Source of the DNA: a virus
Length of the DNA: 64,000 nt
Virus record (IMG/VR): IMGVR_UViG_3300028315_000508
Span: 62,001 to 126,000 of that record
Strand: one strand, 5' to 3'
Part shown: positions 32,721 to 42,013 of the stretch, piece after piece
Numbering within the stretch: the stretch's first letter is position 1
Layout of the letters: every line of letters starts with the position of its first letter
The notes under the pieces: model-generated
What the model was told of the DNA's origin: nothing
Database searches by the model: none
What the model saw: only the letters and a program-made list of their open reading frames with translations
Position numbers and translations under genes: made by a program

Positions 32721-33460
32721 ACAAGTTCAGAGACGCGGTACAGCGTCGGATCTCGTACCGTCTCGAGCATGACGAAACTCCTGTCGGAGGTCTGAATCCG
32801 TATCACAGATACTACACAGAAAGCGGCATTGCAGCCTTCCGCCTGATACTCGACCATCTGCATCTCACGAAGACCGACAAGGTTCTGGAAGTGGGATGCG
32901 GAACCGGTCGAGTATCGGTTCCTTTCATCAAGCACCTCGACAAAAATTACCACGCTTTCGACAACAATCTCTGCTTCATTGAGTATTGCCGAACGCTCGG
33001 TGGTAATTTTACATATTTAGATGTGTTTCATGACGATTGGAACCCAGCGGGAACGATAGACCCGCTACAGGTAGAATTCCCGTACCGAAGCAGACAATTC
33101 TCAGCTGTCTTCTCGATGGTGGTGTTCAACCATTTTAGATATACCTGGTTCGAACACTATTGTTCGGAGATCTCACGGGTCCTGACAAAGGGCGGAAAAT
33201 TCTTCACCACCTTGATCGTCGCTAAAGAACCGCAAGAAGAGAAACAGCCACCATTCCAATTCAAACACCGCACTGATACCGAATGGTATGACTACCGGGA
33301 CGCCCCGTTGTATAATATTGCGTTTCCCGAGATCTTGATTCGGCGGGCTTTGATCAAGCACGGTCTGATGATTGCCGAGCCCATCAGATATGGGAGTTGG
33401 AATAAATCGCCATTGGCTTTGTCAGGGTTCGATGTGGTGATGGCACACAAAAGGAAGTAA
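32681..33460 (+). CDS. SAM-dependent methyltransferase, 259 aa
   Basis: DKVLEVGCGTGRVSVPFIKH (about residues 66-85) is a textbook class I motif I, and YHAFDNNLCFIEYC carries the acidic end of strand 2. FSAVFSMVVFNHFRY corresponds to motif IV, and GGKFFTTLIVAKEP to the post-motif. It should methylate a small molecule or sugar acceptor in the glycan pathway. Overlaps the previous and next genes (TAATG). Confidence 0.85.
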   Translation: MARDQGTPPAEDVDKFRDAVQRRISYRLEHDETPVGGLNPYHRYYTESGIAAFRLILDHLHLTKTDKVLEVGCGTGRVSVPFIKHLDKNYHAFDNNLCFIEYCRTLGGNFTYLDVFHDDWNPAGTIDPLQVEFPYRSRQFSAVFSMVVFNHFRYTWFEHYCSEISRVLTKGGKFFTTLIVAKEPQEEKQPPFQFKHRTDTEWYDYRDAPLYNIAFPEILIRRALIKHGLMIAEPIRYGSWNKSPLALSGFDVVMAHKRK

Positions 33461-34173
33461 TGCTCTATCATCGGCCCATACATTTTGTTATTCTGTCCTG
33501 GGGCAGGTGCGGCACTGAATGGCTGGTCCAAAGACTCAATTCTCATCCGGAAGTGCGGTGCCTATCGGAGTTCTTCGGTCTAGTCAAGAGCGAAAATGGC
33601 TGGATACCACCGGTCCTTGAACCTATGCTTCCACTATTTTACCAGACGATGGCGACACACCAGGTCCATGGTGTCAAAATCCTGTATACCCAATTGCAAC
33701 GAGAAGGTGAAGACCTGGATCTGTTTCTAAAGAGCGTGTTTGGCCGTGGTTCGGTCAATGAGAGGCTTGTGATCCATCTTCTACGCCGCAACTATCTTGA
33801 CCTACTCGTGTCACAAACACTGGCACACACGACTCGTATAATGCACTTCACTAAAGATCAGACAAAGTACCGAGAAGTTTACAATTCCAAGATCGTCGTC
33901 GATCTGAATTACTTCAGGCATTTCGTTGATCGCTATGAAAGGCTACAAGAATGGGCAGAAAAGATGGTTCCGAGAACCAGACGCTTCTGGTACGAAGATC
34001 TACAACGGGACGGATTGCAGAGCGTCTTGGATTTCTTGAATCTTCCACAAGCCGACTTATCCGATAGATATTGCAAGATGCGTACAAGACCAAAGTCGGA
34101 ACTGATATCCAACTTCGATCAGCTGGTTGGTGCACTTAGCGGTACGCAGTACGAATGGATGCTGGACGGATAA
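33460..34173 (+). CDS. sulfotransferase-like protein, 237 aa
   Basis: IHFVILSWGRCGTEWLVQRL is the PAPS loop with Arg-Cys-Gly-Thr, and LVIHLLRRNYLDLLVS is the 3'-phosphate segment. RRFWYEDLQRDG matches the YEDL motif. The C-terminus (KMRTRPKSELISNFD, YEWMLDG) pairs it with the protein at 30926-31663. The duplication with an intervening methyltransferase suggests different acceptor positions on one glycan. Confidence 0.75.
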   Translation: MLYHRPIHFVILSWGRCGTEWLVQRLNSHPEVRCLSEFFGLVKSENGWIPPVLEPMLPLFYQTMATHQVHGVKILYTQLQREGEDLDLFLKSVFGRGSVNERLVIHLLRRNYLDLLVSQTLAHTTRIMHFTKDQTKYREVYNSKIVVDLNYFRHFVDRYERLQEWAEKMVPRTRRFWYEDLQRDGLQSVLDFLNLPQADLSDRYCKMRTRPKSELISNFDQLVGALSGTQYEWMLDG

Positions 34174-34781
34174 TGTTAGCACACATGCACAAACTGGCAA
34201 TCAAAGGGCGAAGAGGGTTTCCCAAGCTCCTGAAAGAAATCGGTGCAAAAAGAATTGCCGAAATTGGGGTGGCCGATGGTGAAAACATTCAAACCCTGTG
34301 TGAATGCGACCCAGATATCATTGTCGCTATCGATGATTGGGCACAACCATCAAGAAGCACCGAGTTCGTCCATCGAACTGGCATCGTGAATGGATTTCAT
34401 CCTGTTGTTAAGATGGCACTGCAAAACAGGGCCATACTTCCAATCAGATTAGAATCTGAAATAGCGGTCAAGATCTTTGACGACGGTTTCTTTGACTTTG
34501 TCTACATTGACGCCAACCATACCTACAAATACGTGAAACGCGACATTGGTATCTGGTGGGACAAGGTTGCAGAGAATGGCATGCTCGCAGGGCATGACTA
34601 CAATCTATGCGAATTACGTGGCCCACAGGTCTCTGGCGTCAAAAGAGCCGTTCACGAATTTGCATCAGAACGTGGCCTCTTGGTAACTATAGTCGAGGAA
34701 GAATCTCCTTATTCATTTGATAGTTGGGTTCTGGTAAAAAGCGAATTCAACTACATGCTTGATCCATGGAAAAGACCATGA
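34173..34781 (+). CDS. class I methyltransferase (Methyltransf_24-like), 202 aa
   Basis: Start in a TAATG overlap. AKRIAEIGVADGENIQTLCE is a motif I variant, IIVAIDDWAQ the strand-2 acid, FFDFVYIDANHTYKYVKRD the family's typical motif IV (IDAxHxYexvkxD), and GMLAGHDY the following turn. These enzymes commonly modify sugars or macrolides. In the glycan island it likely O-methylates a sugar. Confidence 0.82.
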   Translation: MLAHMHKLAIKGRRGFPKLLKEIGAKRIAEIGVADGENIQTLCECDPDIIVAIDDWAQPSRSTEFVHRTGIVNGFHPVVKMALQNRAILPIRLESEIAVKIFDDGFFDFVYIDANHTYKYVKRDIGIWWDKVAENGMLAGHDYNLCELRGPQVSGVKRAVHEFASERGLLVTIVEEESPYSFDSWVLVKSEFNYMLDPWKRP

Positions 34782-35581
34782 AAGAAATCCTTGAATTCGC
34801 CTTGCAAAACCCAGACGCCGTCGAACATGTCGATATCAAGCTCAAAGCTGGAGCTATTCCTAAGTTGTTCGAATCTCAGCTTTGGCCTCGGGCTGTCAAT
34901 CCATCATTGATCATCGACGAGAGCGACGAAAAACAGGTGGCGACTCGTGCCAAATCGATCGTTCGAACATTCTTGCCGGATCTCTCTGGCAAGAAATTCT
35001 TGGACTTTGGCTCCGGTACGTCTAAAATAGCCGATCATGTCGAAAACGCGGCCGTCGCGGTGTCGTACGATGTGGCTGAATCGCTAGGAGTGCTTACCGA
35101 CTGGAATGTAGTGATCGAGCACAAGTATGACGTCATCCTGATGTACGATGTCATCGACCACATGACCAGCGATGGAAAGCTGGTTGGATGGAACGGGGTC
35201 ATCGAAATCCTCAAACAACTGGTAGAAGATGCCCTCGCTACTGACGGTGTGATCTACTGCCGCTTGCACCCTTGGACATCCAGACACGGAACTCACAACT
35301 ATCTTCTCGACAACAAAGCATACGGGCATTTTGTAAACGGACAGAATATCGGCATGCCTACCATCGTCACAAAAGAACCGGTCAACCAGTACAAAGACAT
35401 TTTCGCCAAATCCGGTTTGAACATGACGAAAACAAACCTTTTCAGACAACCAATTCCGCCAATATTCAATGATCCAGTATTCGACAGCTGGTCGAGAGAG
35501 ATATTCACCTGGCGAAACTCGAAGATCTTCCGCGAAGTGATGAATATCAATTTTGTCGATTGTGTTTTAGAGCGATGCTGA
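34778..35581 (+). CDS. methyltransferase-like protein, 267 aa
   Basis: Start in an ATGA overlap; an upstream ATG at 34766 is also open. GKKFLDFGSGTSKIADHV resembles motif I, VAVSYDVAE the strand-2 acid, and YDVILMYDVIDHM motif IV. The C-terminal about 90 residues (LHPWTSRHGTHNY, PVFDSWSREIFTWR) are an added segment. Another sugar or lipid methyltransferase is likely; the identity of the acceptor is not visible. Confidence 0.72.
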   Translation: MKEILEFALQNPDAVEHVDIKLKAGAIPKLFESQLWPRAVNPSLIIDESDEKQVATRAKSIVRTFLPDLSGKKFLDFGSGTSKIADHVENAAVAVSYDVAESLGVLTDWNVVIEHKYDVILMYDVIDHMTSDGKLVGWNGVIEILKQLVEDALATDGVIYCRLHPWTSRHGTHNYLLDNKAYGHFVNGQNIGMPTIVTKEPVNQYKDIFAKSGLNMTKTNLFRQPIPPIFNDPVFDSWSREIFTWRNSKIFREVMNINFVDCVLERC

Positions 35582-36333
35582 CCCATGTACCGGCACCTAG
35601 ATGGCACTCGGATGGCCAACTGCACGTCGCCACGGTCTATTTTGGCGATTCTCCATTAAACTCGCTGTGGCTTCGTCTACAGCAAGAGTTTCTCAAACGC
35701 ACCACGACCAACTATCGCTTTAGCGTATATCTGAATAATTGTGATCAGTCATTATTCAAAGACGTGGACATTCTGGGTGTAGCACCAAAAGGACTACCAT
35801 CAAGTCCGTCCCAGAACCACCTATGCTGTCTTCGAGAGCTAGTCAAGCTTATTGATTGCAGCAAGGATCTTTTGATACTGGATAGTGACTGCTTCCCGAT
35901 CCTCGAAGGATGGCGACCAATCTTGCAAACCGCCATGGCGGACAGAGGATTTCAAGCGGCTGCCCCGGTCAGAGTGGAGAACCTGGATCTATTTCCACAC
36001 CCTTGTGCGATGTTCGTTACTAGCCAAGGTAGGGAAGATTTCGAAATAATCTCTTCGAATTCTGACAATTTATTGGGCGTTAGGCGACAAGAACCGACAT
36101 GCTCCGTTCCGGTTTTCCCTTTGATCAGGACTAACAGGATTAATATTCACCCGATCGGAGCAGCAATCTATTACGACATGTTCTATCATCACGGAGCCGG
36201 ATCGAGACCGGCGATCTTCCACAACATCGATCAAGACCCATACTTTACCGGTAACTATAGCTGGGAGTACTCGATAGATCGCTTGAATCAAGACCCAACA
36301 GGATTCGTCAATTGGTTAATGCGAAAAGAATAA
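35575..36333 (+). CDS. glycosyltransferase-like protein (GT-A), 252 aa
   Basis: Overlaps the preceding gene's end. LHVATVYFGDSPLNSLWLR starts a GT-A-like domain; DLLILDSDCFPIL near residue 105 is a DxD-type metal site. Later ANIxHxG-type residues (YYDMFYHHGAG) fit a sugar-acceptor loop. The clan could not be named. It is flanked by methyltransferases. Confidence 0.65.
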   Translation: MLTHVPAPRWHSDGQLHVATVYFGDSPLNSLWLRLQQEFLKRTTTNYRFSVYLNNCDQSLFKDVDILGVAPKGLPSSPSQNHLCCLRELVKLIDCSKDLLILDSDCFPILEGWRPILQTAMADRGFQAAAPVRVENLDLFPHPCAMFVTSQGREDFEIISSNSDNLLGVRRQEPTCSVPVFPLIRTNRINIHPIGAAIYYDMFYHHGAGSRPAIFHNIDQDPYFTGNYSWEYSIDRLNQDPTGFVNWLMRKE

Positions 36334-37007
36334 ACGCCGAAATCCAGAAATTGCGTTCTGGAGTCGATTTCTCCGGCATCGTGCTGGAAAGAATCATTGA
36401 CTGGACACCAACCGAATCGGATACCAGTTGGAGACCATTCCAACGACCGAAACTGTTGCGACTTGTGTCGAAGTTCGTGACAGTTAACGGACTTTGGCTC
36501 GAGTTCGGTGTCGCAGCCGGATTTAGTATCAAAACGATAGCACAGTGCTGTGACCATGCATATGGCTTTGACACGTTTACCGGTCTACCGGAAGAATGGA
36601 AGAAAGGAGAAGCCACATTGCCGGTTGGGCAGTTCAGCCAAAATGGACAACTGCCAGCTGTCCCGTCAAACGTCACTTTGATTAAGGGCCTTTTCGAACA
36701 GACTCTGCCGCCATTCTTGAAGGCACATTCGGAACCGATAGCTTTCGTCCACATCGATTCTGACATCTACTCATCGTGTAAGTGCATTCTGCAGGCTTTG
36801 AAAGATCGGTTTGTCCCTGGAACAATCATCTGCTTTGATGAATTTACCGGCTACCAGAACTTCGCAGAACATGAAATACGTGCTTGGATTGAGACTATGG
36901 ACGACTCGGAGTATCAATGGGTTGGATACTTGGGACAAACTGCGATAGTCTCAATAGGCGATTCTGAGCTGGTCACAGCTATGATGAGTCGATGTCTGGT
37001 GCCGTGA
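36312..37007 (+). CDS. TylF/MycF-family O-methyltransferase, 231 aa
   Basis: LWLEFGVAAGFSIKTIAQC is the family's motif I (EFGVxxGxSI), YGFDTFTGLPEEW the following acid and loop, FVHIDSDIYSSCKCIL the motif IV with metal Asp residues, and CFDEFTGY the second metal motif. MycF/TylF enzymes O-methylate deoxysugars. This points to a methylated sugar in the phage-encoded glycan. A TTG start overlaps the preceding gene. Confidence 0.85.
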   Translation: MVNAKRINAEIQKLRSGVDFSGIVLERIIDWTPTESDTSWRPFQRPKLLRLVSKFVTVNGLWLEFGVAAGFSIKTIAQCCDHAYGFDTFTGLPEEWKKGEATLPVGQFSQNGQLPAVPSNVTLIKGLFEQTLPPFLKAHSEPIAFVHIDSDIYSSCKCILQALKDRFVPGTIICFDEFTGYQNFAEHEIRAWIETMDDSEYQWVGYLGQTAIVSIGDSELVTAMMSRCLVP

Positions 37008-37966
37008 TGTTGTTTCACTCGCACGTCACCACTCGGATCTTGATCCAAAATGATGGTTCCGACATCTATGGATCAGGTATGCAGATCCAATTGTTGATGG
37101 ACGGATTGCGAGAGCTAGGACTCAGTGTCGATTACAGCAATGACCCAGATATCGATCTTCGTCCATACAGCGTCGTGCATTTGAACCATTTGAGGCAGGA
37201 ATGGACTGCTAAGCAATATCTGAATTGCCTGGCACAAAAGACACCATACACTGTCAAATGCATCTGGGTCAGCGGCAGAGCCCATTCACAAAAAGATCTA
37301 CCGACAATTCGAGATATCGCTAAAAACGCTTTTGCTCTGACTTATGAAGCCAAATGCAATGAGCAGAGACTAATCAACCTCACTGGTAATAAGTCTAAAT
37401 TGTTCTACATGCTACCCGCAATCCACCCAACTTTTCGAAATGAAAAACCGTTGGAAGAAAGAAAGCTGGTGCACATTAACGGCAGGTATAGTAGGATCAA
37501 AGGGCATCTGGAAGTCATCAAAGCCTGCAAAGAGCTTCAAGTCCCTGTTGTGACCGCTGGCTGGATCACTGACGAAGCGTACTATCAAACTTGCAGAAAT
37601 GAAGAGTACGGAGACGTCAAGTCACGGCTGGACCATGAGGCCCTGAATTCGATATTGAACGATACGAGGGTCTATGTCTGTGCGAGCCAATACGAATTGG
37701 CGGCAACCAGTGTCGGCGAGGCTTTGGAATGTGGATGTCTTTGCCTTGCGTCGACCGGGTATGCTGCCGGTCCTGATTTCAATTTGCCAACATACGAGTA
37801 TGGCAACCAAAAAGACCTCGTTGCCAAGCTCAAGACCATCTATGAATCAGATCGATCTCCAACCGTACGCATGTGGTCCGTGCGTCGTTTAGCTGTAGAG
37901 TATTTGCGGATTTGGGTTAAAGCTGCCCCTGAGTTGAATTGGGCATTGCAAGATGTTGATGGATAA
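37007..37966 (+). CDS. glycosyltransferase family 4-like (GT-B), 319 aa
   Basis: The start overlaps TGA (TGATG); 36992 is an alternative. RILIQNDGSDIYGSGMQIQ opens the N-terminal Rossmann lobe. In the C-terminal lobe LVHINGRYSRIKGHLEVIKAC is the donor-binding strand/helix and SQYELAATSVGEALECGCLCL is the family EX7E motif. It transfers a sugar from a nucleotide donor. Coupled to its neighbours. Confidence 0.85.
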   Translation: MLFHSHVTTRILIQNDGSDIYGSGMQIQLLMDGLRELGLSVDYSNDPDIDLRPYSVVHLNHLRQEWTAKQYLNCLAQKTPYTVKCIWVSGRAHSQKDLPTIRDIAKNAFALTYEAKCNEQRLINLTGNKSKLFYMLPAIHPTFRNEKPLEERKLVHINGRYSRIKGHLEVIKACKELQVPVVTAGWITDEAYYQTCRNEEYGDVKSRLDHEALNSILNDTRVYVCASQYELAATSVGEALECGCLCLASTGYAAGPDFNLPTYEYGNQKDLVAKLKTIYESDRSPTVRMWSVRRLAVEYLRIWVKAAPELNWALQDVDG

Positions 37967-38747
37967 TCCGACAATTGGATTGATGATGATCCGTGATGAG
38001 CAAGACATGCTTCGTGAGGCTCTAGACAATCACACGAAGTTTTGTGATCTCATATTCGTTCTCGACGGGACAGAAGGCCCAGATGGAGAGTTATCAGAAT
38101 CAATTTGTAGGTCATACTCGCAGGTGGTTGGATACTGGAGAGACAGAGACACCGGCTATGACAAAATCGTTTGTGGATCTCGTCAGTTTTTGCTGGAAAG
38201 AGCCAGAGAAACAGTTGGACTGAACCATTGGTGTGTGATCTTGCATGGAGATGAGATCTGGGGTACAAGCCCACTCGATTTGATGACACCTACAAATGAG
38301 CCATTGGCTTATCGAGTGCGGTTTTATCACTTCTTCCCGCACGTGTCACAACGAGAATCGTGGGATTTTGGCGAGAAGACAATCGAAGAATGCAGTAAAT
38401 GGTACATGCTGCCAGCCACGCTTGAGAAGCGTGTTTTCTTCGATATCGGGCTTGATTATAACCCAAATCTGCATTTGAATCCTTTCCCGATTGATGTTGA
38501 CGTCCGGCAATCTGAGCTTGTCGTAAAATCGTACAATTACAGAACACCAGAGCAAGCACACAAACGGGCCGTCAGTAGAAAAGAAACTGGATGGCAGACC
38601 AACCATTACGCTCATCTGTTGGCTGGGCCAGACGAATTCTTCGTTGCCTCTTTGGCCCAAGACGGCATGAAGTGGAGTGGTTGGTCCAAGCCGGGTGAAG
38701 GTGAGGCGGTAAACACTGACGATGTGCCGCTACCTATGATGGTGTAA
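37953..38747 (+). CDS. glycosyltransferase family 2-like protein, 264 aa
   Basis: IGLMMIRDEQDMLREALDNH is the usual start of family-2/92-like enzymes, CDLIFVLDGTEGPDG the second strand, and WCVILHGDEIWGT a DxE metal motif near residue 98. The C-terminal half is aromatic. The last gene of the plus-strand half of the glycan island; ends convergently with a sulfotransferase gene (18-base overlap). Confidence 0.75.
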   Translation: MLMDNPTIGLMMIRDEQDMLREALDNHTKFCDLIFVLDGTEGPDGELSESICRSYSQVVGYWRDRDTGYDKIVCGSRQFLLERARETVGLNHWCVILHGDEIWGTSPLDLMTPTNEPLAYRVRFYHFFPHVSQRESWDFGEKTIEECSKWYMLPATLEKRVFFDIGLDYNPNLHLNPFPIDVDVRQSELVVKSYNYRTPEQAHKRAVSRKETGWQTNHYAHLLAGPDEFFVASLAQDGMKWSGWSKPGEGEAVNTDDVPLPMMV

Positions 38748-39380
38748 GCCACGATCGACTAACCCGACAGCCTCAGCTGTGTCTGGCCAATACCCGATGA
38801 AATCGCAAATCTTTGCTATTTCTCTCTCCGGGCTGTTCAAGATATCTTGATATTCGATCTTCAACATGTCGATGTCGACACTTTCAATCGATCTGAGTCT
38901 CGCTGATTCGTATCTTTCACAGATTTCTTTTGCCAATTCTCGCGAAGAAGGCATGCCAAAGCTTGGGAGCGTACTGGAAACGACGCTCGCGATTGATTCT
39001 TCGATGTCTCTATCGACCCAAATCAATTTGCGGTTGCAGGTCAAACAGCTCAAGAAATGCGGTAACAAGAAACACAGCCGTGGATCTTTGACGCCCCATA
39101 AACTTTGGTTGCATTTTGAGTTGACAAGATTGCGGTACTGCGGGAGGTGCTTCTCAATTTCACTCAGATCTGGGTCGAACCATTTATTGCCTGTCATCTT
39201 GACGTGCAAGTTTAAAAACTCAGTATCTTCGAAGAATCCTTTTTCATTTGATGGCATGGGCCGTAAGAGACTGTTGCCCATGTTGACACCAAGAAGGTGC
39301 AAAATACCGGCAGTTAAGCTGGTGCCGCTTCTGAGGCGTCCAAGGACGATGATGCAGGTCGATTGTTCATGCTTTAGCAT
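38730..39380 (-). CDS. sulfotransferase, 216 aa
   Basis: CIIVLGRLRSGTSLTAGILH at residues 9-28 is the PAPS loop with RSGTS. KGFFEDTEFLNLH and LWGVKDPRLCFLLPHFL match the conserved middle of bacterial sulfotransferases, LIWVDRDIEESIAS the 3'-phosphate segment, and MLKIEYQDILNSPE the YxDL-like motif. It is the clearest member of the set, and sulfation of sugar hydroxyls is likely. Confidence 0.85.
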   Translation of the reverse strand: MLKHEQSTCIIVLGRLRSGTSLTAGILHLLGVNMGNSLLRPMPSNEKGFFEDTEFLNLHVKMTGNKWFDPDLSEIEKHLPQYRNLVNSKCNQSLWGVKDPRLCFLLPHFLSCLTCNRKLIWVDRDIEESIASVVSSTLPSFGMPSSRELAKEICERYESARLRSIESVDIDMLKIEYQDILNSPEREIAKICDFIGYWPDTAEAVGLVDRGLHHHR

Positions 39381-40099
39381 AGACTCATCCCGAATATCTC
39401 TTTGGCCTGTTTCATGACTTCGGGATGAGACAAAGCTCTACGGAATTCCTCGTTGTCAGCATAGTTACGCCATCGATTGAAGACATCCATTTTGGAAGCT
39501 TTCCCTTCGAAACTGGCACCATCGAAGCTGGACCATCGACCAAATGGTGAAACTGTCTCTAGATGCTTGGTAGAGTACGGCCTCTCACATAATTCCAGTG
39601 AGATCTTGCGGCGGTACTCTTCGTCGATAAACCAACTATTGTAGAGGATTGGGTAGATGTTTGGGCGATTTATCGAGTGAGCATGGTCTAGCCATAGCTC
39701 GACGGCACGATTATTAGCGGCGTCGGCATGCTTGTGACAGCCCTGGAAGTTGAAACATGCCCGTAGTCTGCTAGCAAAGCAATTGAAGGGATCACGAATG
39801 ATCAGAACAACTTTGTTTTTGGCTATCTTGAGTGCATCGTCGACGAAGTGGTCTTCGTAATTTGTGATGACGCACTCACCGGTCCCTTCGTCTTCATATT
39901 TGTAGATTCCTGCTATCCCGAAATCACCGACCCCCAATTCTCTGTATTCGTCGTGGCCTTCCTCACCAAAATCGTTGTTGAATGTAGTGCTTTGGAAGTG
40001 ACCGGCGATCCATCGAATTATGGGATGATGCCCGGATCGACGCATTGCGATTACGTCAAAATAGGCCGTGGTTTCGTTCCAGTTCAGCATCTGGATCAT
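39374..40099 (-). CDS. sulfotransferase-like protein, 241 aa
   Basis: FDVIAMRRSGHHPIIRWIAG gives a PAPS loop with RRSGHH in place of RSGTS, as in some bacterial families, and KVVLIIRDPFNCFASRLRA is the 3'-phosphate motif. FGRWSSFDGASFEGK and MDVFNRWRNYADN fit the C-terminal substrate region. Overlaps neighbours by 7 and 44 bases. Part of the minus-strand half of the glycan island. Confidence 0.78.
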   Translation of the reverse strand: MIQMLNWNETTAYFDVIAMRRSGHHPIIRWIAGHFQSTTFNNDFGEEGHDEYRELGVGDFGIAGIYKYEDEGTGECVITNYEDHFVDDALKIAKNKVVLIIRDPFNCFASRLRACFNFQGCHKHADAANNRAVELWLDHAHSINRPNIYPILYNSWFIDEEYRRKISLELCERPYSTKHLETVSPFGRWSSFDGASFEGKASKMDVFNRWRNYADNEEFRRALSHPEVMKQAKEIFGMSLC

Positions 40100-40889
40100 T
40101 CCACAAAGTTGTCAATTTATTCTCGAATGACTCCCAACCGGGAGCGGCTCTCAATTGGTGGTTGAGATGGTATCCGATAGTATCGTACAAACAAGCTACT
40201 AATTGGCCGCTTTTGATCAAGCGGATCGCGAGTTCTGTATCCTCGCCACCCCAGATTCCATCAAGTTCAATTGAGAAACCGCCAAGTCGTTTTAAGATGG
40301 TTGTTTGATAGCTGATATTGCAGGACCAGCAGTCCCAAGCTATCGGACTGTTCATGTCATCGAACTCTGCATCCCAAGAGCAAGCGGTGAATCGCAGCCA
40401 CGGTCGCTTAGTTCTGATTCTGTAATCTTCTTCGATTACGTTGAGGTCGTCGTAACTGAGAGTACCGGCTTCGAATTGCTTCAAGAGCCTTGGGATAGAA
40501 TCTTCCGCGATGCAACTCCTACGACCAACAACCACAATTCCGTCATCACCAAAACGAAGATGAGACTCAACCAGATTGTTTGACGGGATGATGTCAGTAT
40601 CTGTACAAATCACTCGCGGCGATTTGACCTCTCCTATCGCCACATTCCTGGCTTGGCTTGGCCGATATTTTGATGTCTTCGGTGGCAGGAAGTGATACTT
40701 GATATGCAAATCAGGAAATTTAGCTAGGACATCATCAAGACCGTCTCCGCCATCGTCCACGATGTGAATCAAGAAGTCTTTGGTGGTTTGCTGGGTGTAG
40801 CCCCATAACGCCAACGACAATCTATCCGTGTCGTTATAAGTTGGGATGATCACCTCTATCGGAAACCGGCGGTGCATCAGCACCTCCAC
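40056..40889 (-). CDS. glycosyltransferase family 2 (chondroitin-polymerase-like), 277 aa
   Basis: IEVIIPTYNDTDRLSLALWG starts the GT-A domain, FLIHIVDDGGDG is the first acidic motif, VICTDTDIIPSN the DxD, and GGFSIELDGIWGGEDTELAIR the C-terminal galactosyltransferase-like (glyco_transf_7C) segment with the catalytic GED. These enzymes extend sugar chains. With the UDP-sugar dehydrogenase downstream, a uronic-acid-containing chain is plausible. Confidence 0.9.
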   Translation of the reverse strand: MEVLMHRRFPIEVIIPTYNDTDRLSLALWGYTQQTTKDFLIHIVDDGGDGLDDVLAKFPDLHIKYHFLPPKTSKYRPSQARNVAIGEVKSPRVICTDTDIIPSNNLVESHLRFGDDGIVVVGRRSCIAEDSIPRLLKQFEAGTLSYDDLNVIEEDYRIRTKRPWLRFTACSWDAEFDDMNSPIAWDCWSCNISYQTTILKRLGGFSIELDGIWGGEDTELAIRLIKSGQLVACLYDTIGYHLNHQLRAAPGWESFENKLTTLWNDPDAELERNHGLF

Positions 40890-42013
40890 GCTATCTGTAG
40901 GAAGTGCTCCATCGCTTCTTCCGCTGTGGAGTTGATTACTATATCACCTGTTTGTGGTGATTCGAGAGGGTATGAAGCACCAGTGTCAAGATATCCCTCT
41001 GGATCGATAAAGATGATCTGTTTGCCCTGTGTTCTTGCTTGACTGATAACGTTGCGTCTGTCTGCGTGGCAACCAATCACCAACAAGGTTTTCGTATCTT
41101 CACGGAATTCGATCTCCGGATAAATCGCAGTTCCGTCGAACCGTCTGCGATAATGTTCCGGTAGGCCAACTGAGGCTGGTAATCTATCGAAATTGCTTGT
41201 GATGATCTCACCGACAATATGCCCAGAGTCATGCAGCTGCTTCAAACCGTGATAGAATGGTGTCGGCTCGGCGATGAGACACGCATGGTGAATCTTGCTA
41301 GTCTTTCTCAACGTCCCTTCAAAATCCGAAAGGAAAGACCCTATCACATCGGTTTCAGCTTCAAACAAAAACTGTTTGTGATGCTGGACTCCATAGTGTT
41401 GATGCAGATAATTTAATGGCGGAATTCCGGCAGCTAGCGATGGACCACATCCAAGCTCCACGTGTGCTGGAAAAATCTCACTGGTGAGTTCGGAAATCGG
41501 CAAATACGTTGGGTTTCCTCGTGGTGTAATCTTCCGAATTCCGACTTTCTCGATCAGGTACCACGGTCTGTTGAGTGTTTCTGCCGATGGTGGGTTGTGA
41601 TAGATCATCAACTCGAAGCAATGGTATCCGTTGCCGAATTCGAATGATCGGGTGTCGCAGTTGAGATCGCCCAAGACATGGGAATGCCCGTTGCTCTTCC
41701 ATCCACCTTCTTTCATCGAATCTGAGACGAGCTGTCGGTACTTCTCGGTTTCGTCCCCACAATTTCTGATGTGGAAGAACAAATATGGTTCTACCACGCA
41801 GAAGCAATTGTCGATCAATCCATACCGGTCTCGATGGTGAATGACTCGTCTTTTTAGCGAATTCTGTCCTGACCATCCGGATAGGTCTTGGTTCAACTCT
41901 GACTGGTGTCGCCGCCATACCGTCTCCCTAACCTCGTATCCTCTGAATCTGATATCGAAGTTTGCCCTTTCCCGTTCCGTCAGGTTCTCCTGCAGTTTGA
42001 TAGGTAACCGCAT
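40877..42013 (-). CDS. SIR2-like protein with a novel N-terminal domain, 378 aa
   Basis: The C-terminal half follows the sirtuin/SIR2 Rossmann pattern: HVELGCGPSLAAGIPPLN (about 184-201, the GAGxS..GIP loop), HGLKQLHDSGHIVGEIITSNFD with TSNFD at 272-276 (the TxNxD motif), then LLVIGCHADRRNVI and KQIIFIDPEG. No zinc-finger Cys quartet is seen, so it is not a canonical deacetylase. SIR2-like domains in phages and defence systems often hydrolyse NAD+. The first about 180 residues are aromatic and Cys/His-containing and unrecognised. It sits inside the glycan island, overlapping both neighbours. Activity unproven. Confidence 0.7.
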   Translation of the reverse strand: MRLPIKLQENLTERERANFDIRFRGYEVRETVWRRHQSELNQDLSGWSGQNSLKRRVIHHRDRYGLIDNCFCVVEPYLFFHIRNCGDETEKYRQLVSDSMKEGGWKSNGHSHVLGDLNCDTRSFEFGNGYHCFELMIYHNPPSAETLNRPWYLIEKVGIRKITPRGNPTYLPISELTSEIFPAHVELGCGPSLAAGIPPLNYLHQHYGVQHHKQFLFEAETDVIGSFLSDFEGTLRKTSKIHHACLIAEPTPFYHGLKQLHDSGHIVGEIITSNFDRLPASVGLPEHYRRRFDGTAIYPEIEFREDTKTLLVIGCHADRRNVISQARTQGKQIIFIDPEGYLDTGASYPLESPQTGDIVINSTAEEAMEHFLQIAWRC

